A stretch of DNA of 40,284 nucleotides, from positions 1 to 40,284 of the forward strand of contig NZ_CALWJK010000019.1 in assembly GCF_944380975.1 (NCBI RefSeq), written 5' to 3'. A model generated the notes under the pieces. The model was not told the DNA's origin. It saw only the letters and a list, made by a program, of their open reading frames with translations, and searched no databases. The position numbers and the translations under genes were made by a program. The stretch is from an uncultured Agathobaculum sp. (GTDB lineage: Bacteria; Bacillota; Clostridia; Oscillospirales; Butyricicoccaceae). Each line of letters begins with the position of its first letter. Position 1 is the first letter of the stretch. Of the stretch, positions 33,105 through 40,284 are shown one piece after another.

Positions 33105-34421
33105 ATGAACCAGACCGCAAACCTGCGCACATTCAGCCGCTATGCGTCGCTGAATATGCTCGGCATGATCGGCATTTCCTGCTACATTCTTGCCGACACC
33201 TTTTTTGTCTCCCTCGGCACGGGCGCAACCGGCCTTGCCGCACTGAACATTGCCATTCCTGCGTTCAATCTGCTCAACGGACTTGGGCTGATGACCGGCG
33301 TTGGCGGCGCGACGCAGTTTTCCATCTGCCGCGCACAGCAGGACACAAAGGGCGCAGACCGCGCGTTTACACATGCGGTTTTTCTTGGCCTTGGTATCGG
33401 CGTGCTGTTCCTGCTGCTCGGCGTGTTCGGTGTAGCCCCGCTTGCCCGTCTGCTGGGCGCAGATGCGGAAACCTTTCCGCTTACCAGCGTCTATCTGCGC
33501 ACGCTGCTGAGCTTTTCGCCTTTTTTTGTCATGAACAATGTGCTGCTTGCCTTTGTGCGCAATGACGGCGATCCCGGACGCGCCATGCGCGGCATGGTGA
33601 TCGGCAGCCTGTCCAATATCGTGTTCGATTATCTCTTTATCTTCCCGCTCGGTATGGGGATGTTCGGCGCAGCGCTCGCCACCGGCGTTTCCCCTATCAT
33701 CAGTATCCTGCTGCAAATCGGCCACCTGCGCAAACCATCGCGCGGCTTCCATCTGCAGCGTATCCGTCCAAAGCTGCAAGCGCTGCCCGCGCTATGTGCC
33801 CCCGGCCTATCGTCCCTGATTGGTGAAACCTCCTCCGGCGTGGTGCTGCTGCTGTTTAATCTGGTTATGCTGCGCTTGACGGGCAACACCGGCGTTGCCG
33901 CTTACGGTATCATCGCCAATCTGGCGCTTGTCGCCATTGCCATCTTTCAAGGCTTGAGTACCGGCATGCAGCCGCTGGTCAGCCGCAGCAGCGGCGAGGG
34001 CGACCACGCCGCGCTGCGCCGCCTGTACCGTTACGGCATCCTGACCGCTCTGGGCATTGCCACGCTGCTGTATGTTCTGGTTGCCGTCTTTGCCGAACCG
34101 ATCACCGCAGCATTCAACAGTGCCGCTGATCCGGTGCTGGCAGGATATGCCGTGCCCGGTCTGCGCATTTACTTCCTCGGTTTCTGGTGCGCAGGGCTGA
34201 ACATCGTATCCGCTACCTTTTTCAGCGCTTCCAACCGAACCGCTATCGGCTTTGCGATTTCACTGGTGCGCGGTGTGGCTGCCATTCCGCCCATTTTATT
34301 TGCGCTGGCGGCCTTGTTCTGTGTCACCGGTGTCTGGGCGGCCTTCCCCACTGTTGAAGCCGTAACAGCCGTTCTGACGCTGGTATGCGTCCGGCGTGCG
34401 TTCACTTCCGGCCAAATATAG
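33105..34421 (+). CDS. MATE family efflux transporter
   Basis: A 438-residue inner-membrane exporter with about twelve transmembrane segments in two homologous halves; it uses an ion gradient to export drugs or metabolites. Family hallmarks are LADTFFVSLGTGATGLAALNIAIP near the start (read as LADTFFVSLGTGATG), the TGVGGATQFS block, FVRNDGDPGRAMRGMVIGSL and, in the second half, FQGLSTGMQPLVSRSSGEG. The site TTAGGAGG is 6 nt before the ATG. The substrate is unknown. The preceding leader suggests inducible expression. Confidence 0.93.
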   Translation: MNQTANLRTFSRYASLNMLGMIGISCYILADTFFVSLGTGATGLAALNIAIPAFNLLNGLGLMTGVGGATQFSICRAQQDTKGADRAFTHAVFLGLGIGVLFLLLGVFGVAPLARLLGADAETFPLTSVYLRTLLSFSPFFVMNNVLLAFVRNDGDPGRAMRGMVIGSLSNIVFDYLFIFPLGMGMFGAALATGVSPIISILLQIGHLRKPSRGFHLQRIRPKLQALPALCAPGLSSLIGETSSGVVLLLFNLVMLRLTGNTGVAAYGIIANLALVAIAIFQGLSTGMQPLVSRSSGEGDHAALRRLYRYGILTALGIATLLYVLVAVFAEPITAAFNSAADPVLAGYAVPGLRIYFLGFWCAGLNIVSATFFSASNRTAIGFAISLVRGVAAIPPILFALAALFCVTGVWAAFPTVEAVTAVLTLVCVRRAFTSGQI

Positions 34422-34423
34422 AA

Positions 34424-34461
34424 AACAGGCCTTCGGCAATCGCCGAAGGCCTGTTCTTTTT
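34424..34461. terminator. bidirectional terminator between MATE and murD genes
   Basis: A perfect 14-bp stem (34424-34437 with 34442-34455, loop AATC) with CTTTTT on the plus side and TTTTC on the minus side. It ends both convergent genes. Confidence 0.92.
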
Positions 34462-34468
34462 GATTCTG

Positions 34469-35830
34469 TTATAACGCGTTGACCAGCGATTTGAACAGCT
34501 TGCCACGCTCCATAAAATTCTTAAAACGGTCAAACGAAGCGCTTGCCGGGCTCATGATGACCACATCGCCCTCCTCTGCGCGTGCCGCCGCTTCACGCAC
34601 AGCGGTTTCGAGATTCTCAACCTCCAGAATGGGCGGATGCTCGCCCTCCACCGCCAGCACACAGTCACGAATCTTGGGTGCAGTCGCACCGGTGACCAGC
34701 AGCAGCTTGACGTGTTCGCAGATTGGCTCACCGAGCACATCATACGGGATATGCTTGTCATAGCCGCCCGCAATCAGGATCACCTTCTGCTGGAAGGATT
34801 CCAGTCCTGCGATCGTGCGCGTCGGGCTGGACGCAATCGAATCGTTGTAATACTTTACGCCGTCCTTCTCGCGCACAAACTCAATGCGATGCTCTACCCC
34901 GCCGAAGGTAGTCGCCACTTCGCGGATGTCGTCATCTGAGGCGTAACCCTGTACGATCGCGGCAGCCATCATCATATTGTATACATTGTGCGCGCCGGGA
35001 ATACGGATATCCGCCGCCGACATCAGCTCACGCCGCACACCGTTATCCGCAATATAAATTACATCGTCCTTGAGGAACACACCGTTGGCCAGCTCCTGCT
35101 TTTTGCTGGTGCAGAACAGATTGCCTGACGCATGCAGCGTGCGGGTGACCTCATCATCCAGATTGAGCACCAGACGATCGTCCTCAGTCTGGTTGAGATA
35201 AATGGCCGTCTTGGCCTGCACATACTCGTCAAAATCCTTGTGATAATCCAGATGATTGGGCGTGAGGTTGGTGATTGCCGCCACATGGGGTGAATGCTTC
35301 ATCCCCATCAGCTGGAAGGAGGAAAGTTCCACGACCGCAAGGTCTTCCGGCTTCATTTCACTCACCCGCGGCAGCAAAGGCGTTCCAATATTGCCGCCCA
35401 GATGCACCGTATAGCCCGCGTGCTTTAAAATTTCACTCACGAGCGTTGTGGTTGTCGTCTTGCCGTCCGAACCCGTGACACCGATGATCGGACAGGGACA
35501 AACCGCGAAGAACAGTTCCATCTCACTGGTGATTTCTGAGCCGCGCTCGCACGCCTTTTGCAAAAAGTGTGGATGCACGCCCGGCGTGCGGAAAATCACA
35601 TCCTCATCCAGCGCATCCAGATAATGCTCCCCGAGCACAAAATCCACGCCCAGCGTAGCCAGCGTGGCATAGCCGTCTCCCAACTCGGTTGGGTCCTTTT
35701 TGTCATGTACGGTTACCCGCACGCCCGCTGCGCGCAGCATACGGATGAGCGGCATATTGCTCACCCCGGCGCCGATAACCCCGACCCGCTTATCCGACAG
35801 GCCGCCAAAATATTGTTCTAAAGCTGTCAT
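34469..35830 (-). CDS. murD: UDP-N-acetylmuramoyl-alanine--D-glutamate ligase
   Basis: Adds D-glutamate to UDP-MurNAc-L-Ala in peptidoglycan synthesis. The 453-residue protein has the N-terminal nucleotide-sugar domain (VGVIGAGVSNMPLIRML), the ATP loop GVTGSDGKTTTTTL, the central AITNLTPNHLDYHKDFDEY, GGVEHRIEFV, YYNDSIASSPTRTIAGLE and the C-terminal MSPASASFDRFKNFMERG. The ATG at 35830 (MTALEQYF) is preferred: a GTG at 35854 would lie at the predicted transcription start without a ribosome site, while AAGGCGG precedes the ATG by 11 nt. It stands alone, away from other mur genes. Confidence 0.96.
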   Translation of the reverse strand: MTALEQYFGGLSDKRVGVIGAGVSNMPLIRMLRAAGVRVTVHDKKDPTELGDGYATLATLGVDFVLGEHYLDALDEDVIFRTPGVHPHFLQKACERGSEITSEMELFFAVCPCPIIGVTGSDGKTTTTTLVSEILKHAGYTVHLGGNIGTPLLPRVSEMKPEDLAVVELSSFQLMGMKHSPHVAAITNLTPNHLDYHKDFDEYVQAKTAIYLNQTEDDRLVLNLDDEVTRTLHASGNLFCTSKKQELANGVFLKDDVIYIADNGVRRELMSAADIRIPGAHNVYNMMMAAAIVQGYASDDDIREVATTFGGVEHRIEFVREKDGVKYYNDSIASSPTRTIAGLESFQQKVILIAGGYDKHIPYDVLGEPICEHVKLLLVTGATAPKIRDCVLAVEGEHPPILEVENLETAVREAAARAEEGDVVIMSPASASFDRFKNFMERGKLFKSLVNAL

Positions 35831-35861
35831 ATATGCGTACACCGCCTTTTTCACAGGTTAC

Positions 35862-35890
35862 AGTATACAGGATTTTTGTCTATTTTGCAA
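35862..35890 (-). promoter_or_regulatory. promoter of murD
   Basis: Minus strand: TTGCAA (35885-35890), 17 bp, TATACT (35862-35867). Back-to-back with the rnpB promoter, whose -35 box starts 8 bp away. Confidence 0.75.
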
Positions 35891-35897
35891 GTCCGGT

Positions 35898-35926
35898 TTG
35901 ACGGGGCGGATTTTTTGCGGTATACT
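35898..35926 (+). promoter_or_regulatory. promoter of rnpB
   Basis: TTGACG (35898-35903), 17 bp, TATACT (35921-35926). The start should fall near 35933, at the 5' end of the RNase P RNA. Confidence 0.85.
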
Positions 35927-35932
35927 GGATGT

Positions 35933-36265
35933 CGTGACTGGTGCTGACGGTCGCGTGCCTGACGGCATGAGGAAAGTCCGGGCTGCACAGGGCAAGGATA
36001 ACGGATAACGTCCGCCGGGGGCGACCCCAGGAATAGTGCAACAGAGATATACCGCCGGTCTCCCGACCGGTAAGGGTGGAAAGGCGAGGTAAGAGCTCAC
36101 CGCGCCCCGTGGTGACACGGGGGGCCTGTAAACTCTATCCGCAGCAACGCCGACTGGGACTATGGTTTGCCCGACCGTCCCGACTGGCGGCTTGAGGCGC
36201 GCGGCAACGCGCGTCCCAGATAGATGACCGTCCACGACAGAACCCGGCTTACGCACCAGTCATAC
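35933..36265 (+). ncRNA. rnpB: RNase P RNA, bacterial class A
   Basis: The catalytic RNA of RNase P, which trims the 5' leader of tRNA precursors. Universal core elements are present in order: GAGGAAAGTCCGGGCT (about 35970), AGTGCAACAGAGA, GTAAGAGCTCACCG, GTAAACTCTATCC and, near the 3' end, AGATAGATGACCGTCC and ACAGAACCCGGCTTA. The ends are set by P1 pairing of TGACTGGTGC (35935-35944) with GCACCAGTCA (36253-36262). The length of about 330 nt and the P6/P15-18 style layout suggest type A rather than the Bacillus type B. Confidence 0.97.
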
Positions 36266-36275
36266 CACAAAAATC

Positions 36276-36310
36276 AAAGCGGAGAAACGCCCGTCGTTTC
36301 TCCGCTTTTT
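36276..36310. terminator. terminator after rnpB, probably bidirectional
   Basis: A perfect 14-bp stem (AAAGCGGAGAAACG 36276-36289 with 36295-36308, 5-nt loop) followed by TT to give five T in all on the plus strand. On the minus strand TTTGATTTTTG follows, so it can also end the surface-protein gene whose stop codon is at 36313. Confidence 0.9.
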
Positions 36311-36312
36311 GC

Positions 36313-39300
36313 TTATGCGCCCTGTGGACCATATCGCTCGAGTGCAGTCCAATCCCGCACAGCCTGCAACGCAGTCCAGCGCTCGGCGCAGTTTTCACCT
36401 TCGCCCAGCCACTCATAATCGTGGCCGGCCGTGGCCTCGAGCATATCCTCATAATACCAAGCGTCCTGCGGATTATCCACCCACTGCACGGCTTGTTCGA
36501 GCAGCTCGCCGCCATGCGGCTTGCGACCCAGCATACGGTTGATAATCGCCACGGTTTCTGCACGGGTGATCGTATCCTCCGGCCGGAACGTGCCGTCTCC
36601 GTCGCCCTCGATCAATCCAAGCGCAGCGCCGTCACGCACCGCTTCGGCATACCATGCATTGGCAGGCACATCAGTAAACTGCATTTCCCCATCATCCTCG
36701 GGCGCTGCAAAGAATCGCACCGCCGATGCTACAAACTCGGCGCGCGTAATCTCATCATTCGGTCGGAAAGCACCGCCCGTATCGCCGTGCTCCAGTTCTC
36801 CGCCCGTGTCTCATCTGTCAGCAGACGGAACCAGATGGTTGCGATCTCGGCACGCGTAATCGGTTCGAGCGGCTGCACACCGCTGTCCCCTCGACCAATC
36901 AGATAGGCATAGTGGTCGGTCGTATTCAGTCCGTCCGGTATCGGCTCCGGCTGCACTTCCGGTTCTTCCGGTTTGACTGTCGTACCACCGGACGAATGGC
37001 TCTCCGGCGTGCCTTCCCAGATCAGCACATAGGGTGAAAAACCATCTGCCACAAAGCACAGGCCGCTGTCAGTGCGTGTCAACTCATGGTATGTCACATC
37101 GCTGGACGGCTGATTCTCAGTTATCTGATCGGTGGTATATACCTCGAGCACATAGTCCTTCCCCCGCTCCAGCTGTGCCATATCCTCCAGATTGTAGTCG
37201 CGATCCAAACCCTTATAATGGATGATCGTGAAATCGTCGTTTTTATCCGTGCCATCCGGATACGGCCAGATAACCTTGAGCGGCTTGCTCGCAGTAACCC
37301 ATGTGTTGCCCATACTGGTGTCCACCAGATCGAGATAGCGGAACTGGTAGCGCAGCACCTTTTGCGGCGACACTTGGATTCTGTCGATCACATCGCTGGC
37401 TAGTGCCTGTAACGTCTGGTCATAGACGCTGCTCACAATATGATCGACCAGCAGCGCCACATTTTTGGGCTGCACCTTCAGCTCACTTTGGTTGATATAA
37501 TATTCTGTATCATCGGAGAACGCATAAACCGAAATCTGTTCCGGCTGTGTCTCCGGCATCGCGTCCGCCACTGGCTGTGTATCCAGTGAACCCGTCGTTC
37601 CGCGAATCATCAGCTTGCCGGCAGAAACGTCGATCCCATATTTGCCAATTTCCTGATCGGCTGCCTGAAGCACCGCCACCGGGTCAACCGCCGGAATCTC
37701 TCCGGGGTAAATGGTCATTGCGTATTCCTGCTGCAAGGCGTTTGTGATATCAAACTCGCTTTGTCGGATCTGTGTCCCCATTTCCTCATCATAGAACTGC
37801 ATTTCGATCTTTTTCTGTCCGTTATTCACCTGTACCGGCACCAGACGGTACAGGAAGTGGCCGTCCGATTTGCTGTACTCTTCCCCGCAAAACGGCTCCA
37901 GCCCCCAGACATTCTTATTTGCATCGGTAAAGGTCAGGTAGGAAGACAGATCGACTTGCTCGGTGTCTCCCGTTGCTGCACGCAGCGCCTGCTCCGCTGC
38001 CAGAGGCAGCGTGACAAAAAAGCCCGGCTCAGGCAGATTTGTGCCCGGCGCAACATTGTTGCCGTTTTCATCACCACCCGCATAAATCACGATATCCGCC
38101 GGAGTCAGGATAATAACATTTCGCAGCGTTACCTGTATGTCAAGCGTCGCGTCATCCAGCGTTGATACTCCGGTCTGTGTGCCGACAGCCGTCACGTCAG
38201 CTTGGCTTTCGTCGATCAACTGGGTTTTGTAACCCAGTGTTCCGGTGCGGCTGCTGGAATAAGACAGCACAAGCGTTTCACCCTGCTGTAGCTCCTGCGG
38301 CAGTGTAAAGGTCAGCGTATGGGTTTGCGCATCGTAAGACGGGTTTCCCAATGTAACTGGTTTGCCATCAATCTCAGCGATGATGTCTGCGGCATTCGGC
38401 GGCAGCGTAGCATCGCAGATCGTAAACTGGTTCAGCGGCTCGCCGCCGGTATTTTGGAGAGAAAGGGTGTAATGGGCGGTATAGGATACCGTGTCCCCCT
38501 CTTTTCCATTCGTTGGCGCATTCTGTATACTGCCATCCTTTTCCACTTTGATAGCAGGCGCTTCGGCGAACGCCCATGTCGCTGTCAAAGTAATAGGCGT
38601 GCTTGGCATTGGGAACGTACCGTCCGCTGCGATATCTCCTACGGCACTACCCCACCTCCCATCATTTTGCAGCATCCAATAGCCGCCGTTTGCCTCATCC
38701 CAGAACGGCGACTGCACATGCGGCTGCACGGTGACCATAGCGCCGGTCTCATAATAGGTATAGTCCGTCGGCGTCATAGCTTCCAATGCCGGCGGCAGCT
38801 GCATCCCTGCTGTTCCGCTTTCATACCGGTAGCTGACGCTGGTGTGCACAATGATCGAAGCCTGTGCATCGCTGGTCGTAGCAAGCTGTCCTTTACTGCG
38901 CAGAGACTGATATTGATACGATAGCTGTGCCTGATTGAGGACTGCCCCCTCCTCCACATCCGCTTGCGCGATGATATAGTGCACATCCGCGGAAACAACG
39001 TATTGATCTGTCATGGTTTGCAGCTTGTTTGCGTCCGGCACGGTGATTCCCACCGGATTGCCTGCCCCGTTTCCGGTCTTTTCGTCCAGCACTTCCATAT
39101 CCCAACGGTTAACTGCAAATTGTTTTTTCTCCAACGGATAGATAAAACGTCACATCCAGCGAGTAGTTAATGGTGTCACCCAAACCAACGCTCATGCCCT
39201 CGGTATACGGCTTATCCTGTCCCCCGTTTTTTGGCGTGACCGATTTGATATGTTTTTCCAGCGTTGGCAGCTTTTCAGCGCAGAACATCAGGTTGCTGCT

Positions 39301-39801
39301 GATCGCCCCCGTATCTGATGCTGGTCTGGAAAACAGCAGCGCATCGTCGCAGCCCACGGCAATCGCCTGCGTCAGGATACGCTCGATTTGATCCTCGGAA
39401 TACCCAACCCTTTTCAGGTTTGTTACATTTTTGCCGTTACTATAGGTATAGAACTCGCTGCCCGCCCCATTTGGCTCTCCGTTGGAGATCGTATAATAAT
39501 CACCGGCTGAAGAAGTGGCCGTCATCGCGGACAGCGCATAGCCTGTGTGCGGCGCGGCGAAAAAGAGTATGCCGTAATTGCCTGTCGTGGTCTTATTGAT
39601 GACCTGTCCCTCCTCGATTGGGACAAGTTCCCCACCTTCACAGTAGTAAATATCGCAATGATTGACTTCCGCAATGGAAATCTTCACCTGCCTCGAACCT
39701 GCCGCCGCAGCCTGCGGCAGCCCGCCGGGGAGCATTGCCCCCAACAGCCCACCGACCAGCAACAGGCACAAAATCCGAATCCACGCGTTTCTCTTTCCCA
39801 T
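36313..39801 (-). pseudogene. disrupted SLH-domain surface protein gene (two frame breaks)
   Basis: Three open frames in line read as one secreted protein of about 1160 residues. Part 1 (39801-39109): ATG at 39801 with AAGGAG 9 nt upstream, signal peptide ending QAAAAG, then a beta-rich region stopping at 39109. Part 2 (about 39134-36729): continues the same domain, then Asn/Thr/Asp-rich beta repeats and a first SLH domain. Part 3 (to 36313): rest of the SLH region. Break 1 is at a run of six A (39123-39128 on the plus strand as T); five A would join the frames. Break 2 is at 36789-36795 inside the SLH region. The C-terminal SLH modules indicate wall anchoring; no enzymatic domain was recognised. 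It could be a true pseudogene, a phase-variable gene, or carry sequence errors. Confidence 0.8.
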
Positions 39802-39848
39802 ACGCAAAAACTCCTTGTCTATCTTTTTCAAAATACCCGAAAAATTCC

Positions 39849-39872
39849 AGACGTTTTTTGTTTAATACGTCT
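39849..39872. repeat. inverted repeat AGACGT/ACGTCT beside a promoter
   Basis: AGACGT (39849-39854) and ACGTCT (39867-39872) flank 12 bp and lie directly downstream of the -10 box of the surface-protein promoter, in the region of the transcription start. It could be an operator or a small 5'-end hairpin. No regulator is identified. Confidence 0.35.
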
Positions 39873-39873
39873 T

Positions 39874-39902
39874 AGTATATCATACTCTTTTTCTTCTTTC
39901 AA
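39874..39902 (-). promoter_or_regulatory. promoter of the disrupted surface-protein gene
   Basis: Minus strand: TTGAAA (39897-39902), 17 bp, TATACT (39874-39879). Predicted start about 70 nt before the ATG at 39801. An intact strong promoter suggests the gene is still transcribed or was broken recently. Confidence 0.75.
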
Positions 39903-39937
39903 TCACAGGTACTCAAAACGTAATACCCAGAAATGCA

Positions 39938-39971
39938 AAAAGCCCCAGCTGCCTATGCAGCTGGGGCTTTT
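39938..39971 (-). terminator. terminator after rpoD
   Basis: A perfect 15-bp stem (39938-39952 with 39957-39971, loop CTAT) just past the stop codon; on the minus strand it ends in TTTTT. Confidence 0.92.
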
Positions 39972-39975
39972 GGTA

Positions 39976-40284
39976 TCAGTTGAGAAAATCCTTGAGTTTT
40001 TTCGAACGCGACGGATGGCGCAGCTTGCGCAGCGCCTTTGCCTCGATTTGGCGAATACGCTCGCGCGTGACATTGAACTCCTTGCCGACCTCCTCGAGGG
40101 TACGGGTGTGGCCGTCCTCAATGCCGAAACGCAGGCGCAATACCTTTTCCTCACGCGGCGTCAGTGTCTTAAGCACCTCGACCAGCTGCTCCTTGAGCAG
40201 CATGAAGGATGCCGCCTCAGCCGGTTCGGGCGCATCGTCGTCCGGGATGAAGTCGCCGAGGTGGGAATCCTCCTCCTCGCCAAT
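39976..40284 (-). CDS. rpoD: RNA polymerase primary sigma factor, C-terminal part (5' end outside window)
   Basis: The housekeeping sigma-70 factor; 102 codons plus stop are visible. The sequence opens with [19 protein letters not shown], the acidic end of region 3, and continues into region 4: [18 protein letters not shown] and the helix-turn-helix [20 protein letters not shown] that reads the -35 box, ending [16 protein letters not shown]. This is the RpoD/SigA form rather than an alternative sigma. In Firmicutes it usually follows dnaG, which would lie beyond the window. Confidence 0.97.
   Translation of the reverse strand: MGEEEDSHLGDFIPDDDAPEPAEAASFMLLKEQLVEVLKTLTPREEKVLRLRFGIEDGHTRTLEEVGKEFNVTRERIRQIEAKALRKLRHPSRSKKLKDFLN

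Noticed and set aside
39120-39135. Programmed -1 ribosomal frameshift at the AAAAAAC tract
   Set aside because: The heptamer is not in the X XXY YYZ register, and the shift needed is +1 (or loss of one A), not -1.
1-40284. Mobile elements, prophage, CRISPR arrays, tRNA or rRNA genes
   Set aside because: No transposase or integrase motifs, no regularly spaced repeats, and no tRNA or rRNA core sequences were found on reading both strands.

Overview
The window comes from a spore-forming member of the Clostridia. It carries a complete spoIIIAA-AH operon, a nusB-xseAB-ispA-OLE-dxs-tlyA-nadK-argR-recN housekeeping operon, T-box control of an amino-acid pathway, low-GC Gram-positive Shine-Dalgarno sites and SLH-domain surface proteins. 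Base composition looks fairly GC-rich for a clostridium, which would fit an Oscillospirales/Butyricicoccus-like gut lineage, but the sequence alone does not fix the genus. No tRNA, rRNA, insertion sequence, prophage or CRISPR array was seen.

Layout. 1-2250 (minus): glutaminyl- and glutamyl-tRNA synthetases in one unit. 2316-4741 (minus): a lipoprotein, a Gx-type membrane protein, a NusG-domain-II protein and the flavin transferase ApbE, which look like an extracytosolic flavin/redox module. 4793-6061 (minus): tyrS. 6163-17123 (minus): a long operon of nusB, a TsaD/Kae1-like paralogue, xseA, xseB, ispA, the OLE RNA, oapA, dxs, tlyA, nadK, argR and recN. 17160-17659 (minus): an Asp23/Gls24 protein. 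17684-22427 (minus): the eight spoIIIA genes, preceded by a sigma-E-like promoter. 22456-29831 (plus): a T-box leader, probably read by tRNA-Phe, driving aroF-aroB-aroC-pheA-aroA and an aroE-aroK fusion. 29890-32889 (plus): a 999-residue NAGPA plus SLH surface enzyme. 32950-34421 (plus): a MATE exporter with a structured leader. 34469-35890 (minus): murD. 35898-36310 (plus): the RNase P RNA. 36313-39902 (minus): a broken SLH surface-protein gene. 39938-40284 (minus): the 3' end of the housekeeping sigma factor gene rpoD.

The most unusual content is the OLE ribonucleoprotein locus at about 12520-13209: a roughly 650-nt structured RNA with its own promoter, directly followed by the gene for its membrane partner OapA, inside the isoprenoid operon. 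This is a known but poorly understood class of large bacterial RNA. Other points of interest are the NusG-II/Gx/ApbE module, the divergent TsaD-like paralogue, the T-box over the whole shikimate operon, the possible attenuator in the MATE leader, and the SLH surface gene carrying an A-tract frameshift and a deletion that looks repeat-mediated.

Promoters found by eye share a simple design: TTGxxx, 16-17 bp, then TATAAT, TATACT or TAAAAT. Operon boundaries here are therefore read from paired promoter and hairpin signals rather than from gene spacing alone.
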